Assembly: GCA_000531095.1 (NCBI GenBank)
Contig: HG799469.1
Location: forward strand, 316,570-380,569
Length of the DNA: 64,000 bases
DNA from: Gemmata massiliana
Lineage (GTDB): Bacteria > Planctomycetota > Planctomycetia > Gemmatales > Gemmataceae
Direction: 5' to 3'
Shown one piece after another: positions 38,001-46,058 of the stretch (positions within the stretch are counted from its first letter, which is position 1; the number at the start of each line of letters is the position of its first letter). Position numbers and translations under genes: made by a program. The notes below the pieces were generated by a model that was given only the letters and a program-made list of their open reading frames with translations, was not told the origin of the DNA and searched no databases.

Positions 38001-39440
38001 AATCCAAAGTACGTCGGTTGTGTCCGTTGGGACGGCTCGTGTGAACGCATCGAGCCGACGATCAAGTTGCCCCAGTTGTTCGTAACAGCGCCCGAGTAGC
38101 AGGTTCGCCTCGCGCCCGAGGGCCGGATTATTGGGCACGTTATTGCGCACATAGTCGAGGCCCGTTGCGGCTTCGGCCCACTGCTCCCTTAACATCTGAA
38201 TTCGAGATTCGTAGTACCCGGCCTCGGCGGGTAAGAGGCCGCGGCCCTTAAGTTTGGCGAGCGTTTCGGTCGCACCGGGGGCGTCCCCCGCGCGGATCTG
38301 GTAGTCGACGAGTGCGAGCGCGAGGGGTGCCGAGTCGGGGACCGCAGTGAGGCCCTCTTTGATAACCGCGACAGGTTCTTTTTCCTGGCGCTGTTCGGCT
38401 TCTCGGGCCGCGAGTGCGAGATAAAGAGCGGGCGATTGGGGGTGCTTTGCGAGCCCTGCTTTCAACTGATTGTAAGACGCCGAAAATTTGGCTTTAGCCT
38501 GTTCTCGCTCTGTTTTGTTCTGGGATTGGGCCAGTTTGTAGCTCTCGAATCGCAGCGCATCGGACGCCGCAATGATGACGTCGAGTTCCTCGGGGGCCAG
38601 TTTCTTGGCCGCCATTACCGCTTGGTTAATGGCGTCGATAACTTTGATGTTGTTGGTGTCATTTGGCTTTTTATTTTCGTGCTCTTTTATCAGACCTTGT
38701 GCTTTTACAACGGCTCGTGCGGCGCGGGCCGCGTCCTGATCGAGTCTCCAAAACGTGCGCCAGTAGCTCGCGACTAATAGGTGCGCGCGAAAGTTCTCTC
38801 GGTTCTTGTCCAACATTTTTGCAACGGCTTCGTCCGCAGCGCTCTCGTTCTTAAGTTCGGTGCGAAGAATCGCGGCCCAGAGGGGGTAGGCATCGACGAG
38901 ATCGTGGCGGAGCTCGGTGGCCTCTCCGTAGAGCTTCGCGGCGGCCTCGTATTTCTGAGTTAGCGCCAAACAACGGGCCTTCTGGGCCTTGAGTTCACCA
39001 TCTTTGGGGTGCTTTTGAAGCAGGATGTCAATATCGGAGATCGCGCTCGGAAAATCGTTGAGCTGATTCATCGCGAAATCGATCGAAAACTTGCGCAGGT
39101 CGTCACGTGTCGGGTCGCGGCGCAGAACGTCTTGTGCGACGAGGTAGCCTTCTTGGATCTCCCGGTTGGATTTTGCCGACCGGCAGATCAATCGGGCCAG
39201 CCGTTCGTGAACGTCCGTGTCGCTCGGCTTCGCTGCCAAGTATCGTTTGAGGTACGTGACCTCGCGTTCCGTTGCCTGCTCGTCTCGGTCCTTGGCGTCG
39301 CGCGCGGCGTCGGCTTGGCGGAGAAACGCTCCGACTTGACGACGCGCCTGCCAGCCGTGGGCGAGGTGAATCGCAATCAACATTAGAAGGGTCGCGGCGG
39401 AAAACTTCGCGAGGAACCGCCAGTTGATTTTGAGTTGCAT
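35082..39440 (-). CDS. giant TPR protein with N-terminal membrane anchor
   Basis: The 1452-residue product starts at the ATG at 39440 (MQLKINWRFLAKFSAATLLM), with one N-terminal membrane helix (about 10-28) and no lipobox. The rest is built of tetratricopeptide repeats, for example LGRCYEQLGQLDRRLDAF, IWLGQIYFSAGRHPKAETAL and ALNNLAFLVAAKDRDYPRAL. The Shine-Dalgarno is weak. TPR proteins are often part of exopolysaccharide and PEP-CTERM/exosortase loci (the PrsT-type protein), acting as periplasmic scaffolds. This one is anchored by a helix and not by lipid, so it is PrsT-like in context but not by sequence proof. It lies between the export lipoprotein and the PAPAG protein. Confidence 0.88.
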   Translation of the reverse strand: MQLKINWRFLAKFSAATLLMLIAIHLAHGWQARRQVGAFLRQADAARDAKDRDEQATEREVTYLKRYLAAKPSDTDVHERLARLICRSAKSNREIQEGYLVAQDVLRRDPTRDDLRKFSIDFAMNQLNDFPSAISDIDILLQKHPKDGELKAQKARCLALTQKYEAAAKLYGEATELRHDLVDAYPLWAAILRTELKNESAADEAVAKMLDKNRENFRAHLLVASYWRTFWRLDQDAARAARAVVKAQGLIKEHENKKPNDTNNIKVIDAINQAVMAAKKLAPEELDVIIAASDALRFESYKLAQSQNKTEREQAKAKFSASYNQLKAGLAKHPQSPALYLALAAREAEQRQEKEPVAVIKEGLTAVPDSAPLALALVDYQIRAGDAPGATETLAKLKGRGLLPAEAGYYESRIQMLREQWAEAATGLDYVRNNVPNNPALGREANLLLGRCYEQLGQLDRRLDAFTRAVPTDTTDVLWIPALLGVAEAEAALGKIDASLQTYMKLKDRVPGTWLQIARIRMAKELQAPADKKRGWRETEEALKIAEDVFPKDNAEVRILRARLLAAQGSPNTARTQLEALRSENPKDSSVWLALVDQDLRDKNWKGAVQTLDAAEKAGQDSPALRLARARLWVETRDEKLTEKFETLANATDKFTHDQQRLLLRGLAELAPAPLNSRLWDRLAALRPLDLNVQLTRFDLALSSKDEDKVASVLRAIRKINGEADSAARLCQAIYLIWRAQYKQDMAGLSEAEGLLAGLERERGEWGRVAFARALIHDLRGHYGPALVKYRHAVAYGEASPDAIRRLLELLRNNGNLDEIASVLQKVAQPNDPTSLRIAAEAALHAGNVDRAVELAERAVPASSTDHTDHIWLGQIYFSAGRHPKAETALRKATGIRPESPDGWLPLIQYLAVTKRTSEAEKILDEAQGKVSPPERSLFLGSAYAFLGKEDKAREAHAQARAERPEHPGTVRAEAVFLYQHPKFDPDKKNADAIEAFRRLLVLPTASADDRDYARQMIAICFASSPDYAVSRQALSELGLLQGNQLRPLTGTESPAERRARILALAFQRERENRLEAIQLLEKSDSVLTPDDQFLLAQLHRSVGHPTQVRTVMAGLLKKNGRVARYVQFYAGWLLQAGDHVAAKEWVDRLIELQPDALVTAELRARLAVATGDTSAARAILVPRANAPDAPVPTIARVCESLKLYEDAERLFRRAVEKAKEKQPDAPLLLAAFHGRRGQTPEALRICDEVRKKAPVLTVAKVAVEALYDSPAPSRTDTEHVAAWLSEASTGASGATKALLTQLLASVRNLQGDYAGAMKLYTDAISANNRDALALNNLAFLVAAKDRDYPRALKLIEQAKEARGPFMDLLDTEALIRIETRDFRSAQALLETVTAEAPSGTAFYHLARVELELGDKSKAKSTWRRAQELGVKLADLHPLERPEFERVSALLK

Positions 39441-39502
39441 GGAAGGACCAAAAGGTGTTGATCGCGGGGGTAGTGAAGTGCTTGAAGTGTAGCAGGTGTG
39501 TG

Positions 39503-39547
39503 CAAAAAACAAAGTCGCCTGGGTAATCGGATGACTACCCAGGCGAC
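39503..39547 (-). terminator. intrinsic terminator of the PAPAG gene
   Basis: GTCGCCTGGGTA (39514-39525) pairs perfectly with TACCCAGGCGAC (39536-39547). On the minus strand the stem is followed by TTTGTTTTTT. It lies 37 bases after the PAPAG gene stop and would limit read-through into the TPR gene. Confidence 0.85.
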
Positions 39548-39583
39548 GCGATTTTCAGGGGTGCCTAAAACTGAATAACAAAC

Positions 39584-40321
39584 TTAGGCAGCGGTCGCGA
39601 CTTCGCTCTTGCGGAGGCGGCGACGGAGCAAACCGGCGAACGGCAGAGCGGTCGCCAGCATCACGAGGCCGGCGGGAGCCGGAGCGGCGTTGACGCTTCC
39701 GGAACCACTAAAATTCGCAGAACCGCCCGAACCAAGCGTAACAGTAAATACTTGCTTCAGCGAGTAGGGGTTCGTCGTTTGGGCGAACGTTGTGTCAGAA
39801 TCGCCCGAGCCAAGAGCCGAGAGCGTAACAGCGCTTGTGCTCTTGGGATCACCGGGACCAGCGGGAATGTTGCTGGCGGTCGTGACCGCCGAAACCTGGC
39901 TCCCGCTTCCACCAACTTGCAGCAGCGTGAGGGAGTTGAGCAAATTCAACAAGCCGCTCGGGCCAGCGGTGGGGGTTGTCAAGTTGTCTTCCATAACGGT
40001 AATCTCCAGGGGACCGGAAATAGCCCCACCGGTGCGGAAAACTTTCAAGGTCGTGTTCGTCGTGATGTCCGAAGAAAACGAGCCAGGCGTAAAACTCGAA
40101 GTCAAACCGATACGGTAACCGCCCACAACGATGCCGCCGGTGGTGGCGCTGGTGGCTGCGGTGGCGGTTTGGATAAGCCCGTCGTTGTCACCGTCGGTTA
40201 AGGTGGTGGTATTGGCACCATCTTTGATCACAACGGTGAGGGCGGCTTCGCTCTTTGCCGGGGCGAACAGAGCTGCTGCGGCAGCAACAGTCGCCACCAT
40301 GAGAAACTTCAAACGGGACAT
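39584..40321 (-). CDS. PAPAG-CTERM secreted protein
   Basis: The 245-residue product starts at the ATG at 40321 with AAGGAGGA upstream. It has a signal peptide (MSRLKFLMVATVAAAAALFA), a Thr/Ser/Gly-rich beta body typical of exported surface proteins, and a C-terminal tail: NAAPAPAGLVMLATALPF, more hydrophobic residues, then LLRRRLRKSE. This is the exosortase-substrate layout with PAPAG in place of PEP. The same tail ends the protein at 15436, and an exosortase is encoded at 60753 in this same locus. Expected to be processed and anchored at the cell surface. Strong SD and strong terminator suggest high expression. Confidence 0.82.
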   Translation of the reverse strand: MSRLKFLMVATVAAAAALFAPAKSEAALTVVIKDGANTTTLTDGDNDGLIQTATAATSATTGGIVVGGYRIGLTSSFTPGSFSSDITTNTTLKVFRTGGAISGPLEITVMEDNLTTPTAGPSGLLNLLNSLTLLQVGGSGSQVSAVTTASNIPAGPGDPKSTSAVTLSALGSGDSDTTFAQTTNPYSLKQVFTVTLGSGGSANFSGSGSVNAAPAPAGLVMLATALPFAGLLRRRLRKSEVATAA

Positions 40322-40372
40322 TGGGGCGTCCTCCTTGGGGAACGGGACCCACGGTGGGCCCACTGGGCGAAG

Positions 40373-41488
40373 TTACCCGAGTGGGATGTACCGGAGCGAT
40401 CTCGCTTCTTGGATGGTCAGATCCAGTTGGCGATGGGCTGCGAGAGCGATGTTTGCCATCTCCCGCGCCGTTACATAGTGGAACCGGAAAAGGGGATCCC
40501 GGTTCGCACGCTCCGAGAGCATCTCGTGGAACCGAACCATTGGCTCACCGAGGAGCACGTCTTGGTTGGGTTCGTTTACTCCGTGTGTGTGCAATTTGAC
40601 GAAGTACCAGTTAGGTTTCGTCGGAATTTTAACGCACGAACGGAGCCAGAGTTCCAAGCGATTTTTATCCGGCGGTTGACTTTTCTGCAAGCACGAGTTC
40701 TCGATTTTTGGGAGAAATCCCCACTTCTTTCGTGTCCAGTCTAAAGTCAACGGCCCTTGGATCATCAGGAGACTGTTCGGGGGCTGTGGTGCGGTACCCA
40801 AATCGGTGCCCGTGTTGTGGGACTTCGGTCGATTTGGGTCGTCTATAGCCCAATAAATACTGTTGATTTTCCGCGTTTGTGTCTCGCTGGGCGCGGAGGG
40901 CATGGTGAAATCTGCGTAACACCCCGTCTCGCGTAGAACATCCAGCTCGTTGTTTACCCCGCACCAGCGCCCGTCACACCGGCTGTTGTCGAGGGCCCAA
41001 TTGCCGTGAATAAAGGCGTAAACGATCTCGCCCGTTTCTTTGTCCTTCGAGAGAAGTCCGTGCCGTTCGGCCAGATCTCGTTTGAATTCCAGTAACTTGC
41101 GCCGCAACCCGTCCGCTGTGTCGTTGTCGTGATGGAGGTGGATCTCCACTTCACCGTACCGTTGACCGCTCTTATGGCGGCACAGTTCCGCCACCATGTC
41201 GACCAGCTCCGGTTCGTACTCGTCTTGTGGGTAGAAAAACGAGTACCGCGGCGGCATCCCGTCCGCGTCACGAAACCGGTCGAAGAGGCGCGGATATTCA
41301 TCGATCCACTGCCGCACCCGCGCTCGGGCTTTTTCGAGCGGGGCGTTCCCGCGCTTTGGTTCGTAGTGATCGCAAATCGCCAGGAGCAGGTGGACCGGTT
41401 GTCCGGAGGGCGGCGCCTGGCGCTTCGCCCCCGAGAGCAGGTACGGAACGAGCCAGCGATTCAGCCCTCGACTACTCAAGCCCAACAT
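40373..41488 (-). CDS. polysaccharide deacetylase-like protein (candidate)
   Basis: The 371-residue product starts at the ATG at 41488 with GGAG upstream. Visible motifs are AICDHYEPKRGN near 38 (Asp/His in the position of a deacetylase metal site), YSFFYPQDEYEPELVDMVAE, a His-rich strand VEIHLHHDNDTADGL near 115 and IHGNWALDNSRCDG near 160. These resemble NodB-type (polysaccharide deacetylase) metal motifs and their order, but not closely enough for certainty. No signal peptide or membrane segment is seen. Its place in the locus suits modification of the glycan (N-deacetylation). Confidence 0.55.
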   Translation of the reverse strand: MLGLSSRGLNRWLVPYLLSGAKRQAPPSGQPVHLLLAICDHYEPKRGNAPLEKARARVRQWIDEYPRLFDRFRDADGMPPRYSFFYPQDEYEPELVDMVAELCRHKSGQRYGEVEIHLHHDNDTADGLRRKLLEFKRDLAERHGLLSKDKETGEIVYAFIHGNWALDNSRCDGRWCGVNNELDVLRETGCYADFTMPSAPSETQTRKINSIYWAIDDPNRPKSHNTGTDLGTAPQPPNSLLMIQGPLTLDWTRKKWGFLPKIENSCLQKSQPPDKNRLELWLRSCVKIPTKPNWYFVKLHTHGVNEPNQDVLLGEPMVRFHEMLSERANRDPLFRFHYVTAREMANIALAAHRQLDLTIQEARSLRYIPLG

Positions 41489-41551
41489 CCGGCGTGCTCC
41501 TGCTCACTGTTTCCCACACTCGACTCGAACAATACTCGGTCACGAAGGTTG

Positions 41552-42811
41552 TTATTGCCCGGAACCGACGGGTTGGGCTCCCGGGAGGTTCAATCCTTCG
41601 GTCGTGCGGTCGGTCCTCTTCCACGTACCGCCTTGGCGGCCGAGGCACCAGCGGAAGAACCCGAGGAACAGGGCCGCGTTCATTGACACGAACATCGTTG
41701 GGAGCCGGAAGAAACGGAGGAACCGCGGTCGAGCAGGGAGCCAATTGCCGACGGCCGCGAGGGCGTAGAACGCGGCTTGAGCTGCCATCGTCCAAGCGTA
41801 CACTGGATCGCTGAGAAGCATCGCGTTTGCGCCCAACATTCCCAAAAGGAAGAACGGGCACACCCAGCGCAGCACTTTGTGACTCAGGAACGTGAACGAC
41901 ACCCACCCGTGCATCGGCGAGAGCAAGGGCCAAAGCATCCCGATACTTTGGAACCCACCGGCGCCAATTCGCACCCGTCGGCGGAACTCCGCGCGCATCG
42001 TTGGCGCTGTTTCTTCGTGGGCAACGGCGTCCGGGTCGTACACGATCCGGCACCCCGACTGTAATTTTGCGTCAAGCGGGATCACAAAGTCATCGATGAT
42101 CGTTCCGGCCGCGATACCCGGGAAGAGAGACTTGCGGATCGCATAGATCGCACCGTTGGAGCCCAACAATGCTCCCAAGCGGCTTTCGCACTTTTTGAGG
42201 AACGTTTCGTATTTCCAGTACAAACCGTCGACATTTTTGCCGGTCTTCGCGTCTGTCAGGACGAGGCGCCCGCACACGACCCCGATGTCCGGGTCCGAGA
42301 ACCACGCCGCCAACCGCCGGGCCGCGTCCGGTTCCATGTGCGTGTTCGCGTCCGAGAGGATGACAATCTCCCCGTTCAGACGCGGGACCGATTTGTCGAG
42401 GACCGACGCCTTACCCTGATTCAGTGAATACGCGAGGAGACGCACCCCGCGGTCCGCGAACTTCCGGACGATGTCGTTCGTTGCGTCGGTACTACCGTCC
42501 GATGCGATCACGATTTCGAGTTTCCCGGCCGGGTAATCCAACGCGAGCGCGTTCCGGATCCGGGCTTCGATGTCCGCTTCTTCGTTGTGAGCGGCGATGA
42601 GGAGCGAGAGCGTGGGAACAGCTTCGTCCGAATTTGCGATTAAAACCGCGTCCTCCGCGGATTGTGACTGAAACTTAACAGCAGCGTGCTTGGGCGTTCG
42701 GCGACCAAATAAATAAGCGAAGGCAAGAATTAAGAATGGATAAATGATGTACGTGAACGACGCCAGAAACAAACATGTCCAGAACGCGATGGAGAGGGCG
42801 TCAGACAGCAT
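41552..42811 (-). CDS. membrane family 2 glycosyltransferase
   Basis: The 419-residue product has an N-terminal membrane helix (about 5-35), a GT2 catalytic domain (LSLLIAAHNEEADIEARIRN, IVIASDGSTDATNDIVRKF, ILSDANTHMEPDA with the DAN metal site, and the Asp-Asp of AAGTIIDDFVIP), an acceptor-site RRRVRIGAGGF segment, and two to three C-terminal membrane helices (about 315-385). It resembles polysaccharide-synthase-type GT2 enzymes that use an inner-membrane acceptor. Downstream of it on the same strand is the deacetylase-like gene. Confidence 0.9.
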   Translation of the reverse strand: MLSDALSIAFWTCLFLASFTYIIYPFLILAFAYLFGRRTPKHAAVKFQSQSAEDAVLIANSDEAVPTLSLLIAAHNEEADIEARIRNALALDYPAGKLEIVIASDGSTDATNDIVRKFADRGVRLLAYSLNQGKASVLDKSVPRLNGEIVILSDANTHMEPDAARRLAAWFSDPDIGVVCGRLVLTDAKTGKNVDGLYWKYETFLKKCESRLGALLGSNGAIYAIRKSLFPGIAAGTIIDDFVIPLDAKLQSGCRIVYDPDAVAHEETAPTMRAEFRRRVRIGAGGFQSIGMLWPLLSPMHGWVSFTFLSHKVLRWVCPFFLLGMLGANAMLLSDPVYAWTMAAQAAFYALAAVGNWLPARPRFLRFFRLPTMFVSMNAALFLGFFRWCLGRQGGTWKRTDRTTEGLNLPGAQPVGSGQ

Positions 42812-42953
42812 GGGTTAATCTCGCTGGGGGCGGTCAGCGTCGGGCGTGTAAAATGTGTAAGGGATCGGCAGGTATGTTCAGGTTGTGATGGTAATGGCGG
42901 CGGGCACATCTGTCAAAGGGTAATACGCCAAAAGACACCTTTTCCTCGGCAAT

Positions 42954-43499
42954 CTATTGTCGCATCTCAATTGCGTTTGGTTCCACAATCCGAACCACTT
43001 TTGCAGGAATTCCGACCGCGGTCGCGCCGGCGGGGATATCGGTCAGGACAACGGCGTTCGCACCGATTTTCACCCCGTCCCCGAGCCGAACCGCGCCGAC
43101 GATTTTGGCTCCCGCGCCCACGAACACGTTGTCGCCGAGCACCGGACTTTGGCGCTTCTCGGCCCCAATTGTCACTTGGTGCTCGATTTTAACGCCAGCG
43201 CCCCCACGGACGTTTCCGTTAATTACGACCCCGAGGGAGTGGATCAGGACAAATTCGGCCCCGAATTCGGCTCCGCGTCCAATGATGCACCCGCAGCACA
43301 TTGTGTTCATTCGATTGAACAGCATCTCAAGTGGAGCGAGCCGCCAGCGCCGCGCCCATTGCATGAGCCGGTACCAAATCATTGCGGGCGTGCCGTCCGT
43401 GAGCAGAACCTTCATGACCCCCTTCCACCCACGGGTCTCGTAGCACCACTCGGCTTTCGCGCGAAGGTCGGAGAGGATGAGTCGGGTCGTTCGGATCAT
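42954..43499 (-). CDS. hexapeptide-repeat acyltransferase (serine acetyltransferase-like)
   Basis: The 181-residue product has an N-terminal helical region (about 1-75) and a left-handed beta-helix (about 80-165) of hexapeptide repeats: GRGAEFGAEFVLIHSLGVVI, GAGVKIEHQVTIGA, GDNVFVGAGAKIVGAVRLGD, GVKIGANAVVLTDIPAGATA. The layout and the active His in IHSLGVVI match serine O-acetyltransferase-type acyltransferases, which in polysaccharide loci more often O-acetylate sugars than make O-acetylserine. Acceptor unproven. Confidence 0.85.
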   Translation of the reverse strand: MIRTTRLILSDLRAKAEWCYETRGWKGVMKVLLTDGTPAMIWYRLMQWARRWRLAPLEMLFNRMNTMCCGCIIGRGAEFGAEFVLIHSLGVVINGNVRGGAGVKIEHQVTIGAEKRQSPVLGDNVFVGAGAKIVGAVRLGDGVKIGANAVVLTDIPAGATAVGIPAKVVRIVEPNAIEMRQ

Positions 43500-43600
43500 G
43501 GGTGTGGTGCCATTTCAGAAACGCCACAAGTGATTTTATTCGAGAACTAGCAGCCAAACCACGTCAGCGGACCCGCTAACGTCTGACATTTGATGGTGTG

Positions 43601-44944
43601 TTACGCCTTGACGATCTTCTCGCGCCCCGAGGTGACTTTCTTTGTCGCGTTGCGCGTGTCAACCACGAGCGGGCTGTGCGCGACGATCCACGAGTAGTCG
43701 TAGGCGGTGTGGTCGGTGGCGATGAGCACGCAGTCGAACCCGGCGAGCGCTTCGGGCGTGAGCGCGACGCTTTCCATCGGCTCCAAGTGTGGCCAGTGGC
43801 GCATCTTCGGCAGGGTCGGGATGTGGGGATCGTTGTAACTGACCTTTGCCCCCTTTTTGAACAGCAGGTCGAGGAGCTCGAAGCCGGGCGACTCGCGCGG
43901 GTCGTCGATGTCCTTCTTGTACGCCATTCCGAGCAAGAGCACCTTGCTCCCCTTGACAGGCTTGCCCGCGTCGTTGAGTGCGTCGGCCACTTTCGAGACG
44001 ACGTAAGCGGGCATCGCGGTGTTTACCTCGCCCGCGAGCTCGATGAAACGGGTGTTGAGTCCGTACTTGCGCGCGATCCAGGTGAGGTAGAACGGATCGA
44101 TCGGGATACAGTGCCCGCCCAACCCCGGTCCGGGGTAAAACGCCTGGAACCCGAACGGCTTAGTTTTGGCCGCGTCGATCACCTCCCACACGTCGATGCC
44201 CATGCGGTCGTAGAGCACCTTCAGCTCGTTCACCAGCGCGATGTTGATCGCCCGGTACGTGTTCTCCAGGATCTTGCACGCCTCCGCGACTTCGGGCGCC
44301 GACACTTCAACGACGTTCACGATCACCTGGCGGTACATGGCCGCCGCGAGTTCGAGGCTCGTCGGGTCCAGCCCGCCCACGACCTTTGGGATGGTCGTCG
44401 TCGAGAAGTGCGCGTTGCCCGGGTCTTCCCGTTCCGGGCTGAATGCGAGGAAGAAGTCTGTGCCCGCTTTGAGGCCGGTTTCGCTCAGAATCGGCAGAAC
44501 AACGTCGCGCGTGGTGCGCGGGTAGGTCGTGCTCTCCAGGACGACGATCTGCCCCTTGCGCAGCGTCGCCGCGATCGCCCTCACGGAGTTGACGATGTAG
44601 GTCAGGTCCGGTTCGCGCGCGTCGGTGAGTGGTGTCGGCACGCAGATGATGATCGCGTCCGCCTCCTTGAGGCGCGAAAAATCGGTAGTGGCGGCGAACT
44701 TGTTCTGCCGCATCTGCTTGATCGTCTCGGCGTCGATGTGCCCGATGTAGCTCTCGCCGCGCTCGAGTTTTTCGACCTTCACGGGATCGACATCGAACCC
44801 GAGAACCGGGAACCCCTTGGTCGCGAACCCGCGGGCGAGCGGGAGCCCGACGTACCCGAGACCGATGATCCCGATCGTGGCTTTTTTGGTGCGGATGGCT
44901 TCGCCCAGCGCGGCGGACATCGAGTTCGAGGGTGCAGTGGTCAC
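43601..44944 (-). CDS. nucleotide-sugar dehydrogenase (WbpA/WecC type)
   Basis: The 447-residue product has the NAD-binding GIIGLGYVGLPLARGFATKG (about 25-45), the middle helical domain (EVAEACKILENTYRAINIAL) and the catalytic site GPGLGGHCIPIDPFYLTW, with the thiohemiacetal Cys near 277. The C-terminal domain (VLLLGMAYKKDIDDPRESPG) binds UDP. It should oxidise C6 of a UDP-HexNAc to a uronic acid in two NAD-dependent steps. The GLGGHCIPID form resembles UDP-GlcNAc 6-dehydrogenases (WbpA) more than WecC (GVGGHCIAVD). Together with the next gene it would yield a UDP-ManNAcA or UDP-GlcNAcA precursor. Confidence 0.93.
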   Translation of the reverse strand: MTTAPSNSMSAALGEAIRTKKATIGIIGLGYVGLPLARGFATKGFPVLGFDVDPVKVEKLERGESYIGHIDAETIKQMRQNKFAATTDFSRLKEADAIIICVPTPLTDAREPDLTYIVNSVRAIAATLRKGQIVVLESTTYPRTTRDVVLPILSETGLKAGTDFFLAFSPEREDPGNAHFSTTTIPKVVGGLDPTSLELAAAMYRQVIVNVVEVSAPEVAEACKILENTYRAINIALVNELKVLYDRMGIDVWEVIDAAKTKPFGFQAFYPGPGLGGHCIPIDPFYLTWIARKYGLNTRFIELAGEVNTAMPAYVVSKVADALNDAGKPVKGSKVLLLGMAYKKDIDDPRESPGFELLDLLFKKGAKVSYNDPHIPTLPKMRHWPHLEPMESVALTPEALAGFDCVLIATDHTAYDYSWIVAHSPLVVDTRNATKKVTSGREKIVKA

Positions 44945-44987
44945 TGTGAGTCTCGGTTTGGGGTATATGGGAAAGGCACGTGCGGCC

Positions 44988-46058
44988 TCACCGCGTGAGT
45001 ACGTCGATGATCCGTTCGGACGCGCGCCCGTCCCACAACTCGGGGACGCGGTGGGCCGACCGGTCGGCCCGAACCGCGGTTTGTGCCGCTGCGATGATGC
45101 GGTCCGGGTCGAGGCCGACGAGCACGTTCGTTCCCTGATCGACGGTACTCGGGCGCTCGGTGTTGTTACGGAGCGTCAGGCACGGCACCCCGAGGAACGT
45201 CGTTTCCTCCTGAATCCCGCCGGAGTCCGTCATGACGAACCGGGCGTTGGAAACCAGGTTCATGAACTCCAGGTACCCGAGCGGTTCGACCAGCTTCACG
45301 TTGGGCAGGTGGGTCGACTGCGCCGCCATGATTTTCCGGGTCCGGGGGTGCACCGGGAAAACGATCGGCAGGTCGCGCTGGACCGCTTCGATCGCGCGGA
45401 TCAGGCCCCCGAAAACGGCCGGGTCGTCGACGTTCGCCGGGCGATGGAGCGTGAGGACCACGTACTCGTTCGGGCGGACACCGAACGCATCCAGCCCACC
45501 GGCCGCGGAAAACCGGTCGCGGCACGCGACCAGCGTGTCGATCATGACGTTGCCGACGAAAAAGACCCGCTTCGGATCGGTTCCCTCTTTTTTGAGGTTC
45601 TCGATCCCGCTCGGCTCGCTGACGAACAACCAGTCGCTGATCGCGTCGGTCAGGAGGCGGTTGATCTCCTCGGGCATCGTTCGGTCGAAGCTCCGTAACC
45701 CGGCCTCGACGTGCGCGACCGGAACGCCGAGTTTGACCGCGGTCATCGCGCAGGCGATCGTCGAGTTCACGTCCCCGACCACAATAACCGCGTCCGGCTT
45801 CTGTTCGAGCACGACCGGCTCGAACCGTTTCATCACCTCGGCCGTCTGGACCGCGTGGGAACCCGACCCCACTTCCAGATCGATGTTCGGTTTCGGAATC
45901 TGTAGTTGCTCGAAGAACAACTTCGACATCTTCTCGTCGTAGTGCTGGCCGGTGTGAACCAGTTGGGCGGTCACCCCCGGTCGGCGCGCGATCTCCCACA
46001 TAATGGGGGCGATCTTCATGAAGTTCGGTCTGGCACCCGCGATAACGGACAGCTTCAT
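44988..46058 (-). CDS. wecB: UDP-N-acetylglucosamine 2-epimerase, non-hydrolysing
   Basis: The 356-residue product starts MKLSVIAGARPNFMKIAPIM and has the family marks: HTGQHYDEKMS near 37, VVGDVNSTIACAMTAVKLGV, HVEAGLRSFDRTMPEEINR near 115, and FVMTDSGGIQEETTFLGVPC with the uridine-site loop. It interconverts UDP-GlcNAc and UDP-ManNAc. It overlaps the preceding glycosyltransferase gene by four bases (ATGA), a coupled pair. It feeds the dehydrogenase gene that lies 43 bases on. Confidence 0.95.
   Translation of the reverse strand: MKLSVIAGARPNFMKIAPIMWEIARRPGVTAQLVHTGQHYDEKMSKLFFEQLQIPKPNIDLEVGSGSHAVQTAEVMKRFEPVVLEQKPDAVIVVGDVNSTIACAMTAVKLGVPVAHVEAGLRSFDRTMPEEINRLLTDAISDWLFVSEPSGIENLKKEGTDPKRVFFVGNVMIDTLVACRDRFSAAGGLDAFGVRPNEYVVLTLHRPANVDDPAVFGGLIRAIEAVQRDLPIVFPVHPRTRKIMAAQSTHLPNVKLVEPLGYLEFMNLVSNARFVMTDSGGIQEETTFLGVPCLTLRNNTERPSTVDQGTNVLVGLDPDRIIAAAQTAVRADRSAHRVPELWDGRASERIIDVLTR

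Noticed and set aside
43598-44998. 466-codon plus-strand frame opposite the nucleotide-sugar dehydrogenase
   Set aside because: Arg/His/Asp-rich with no motif; shadow of a certain gene.
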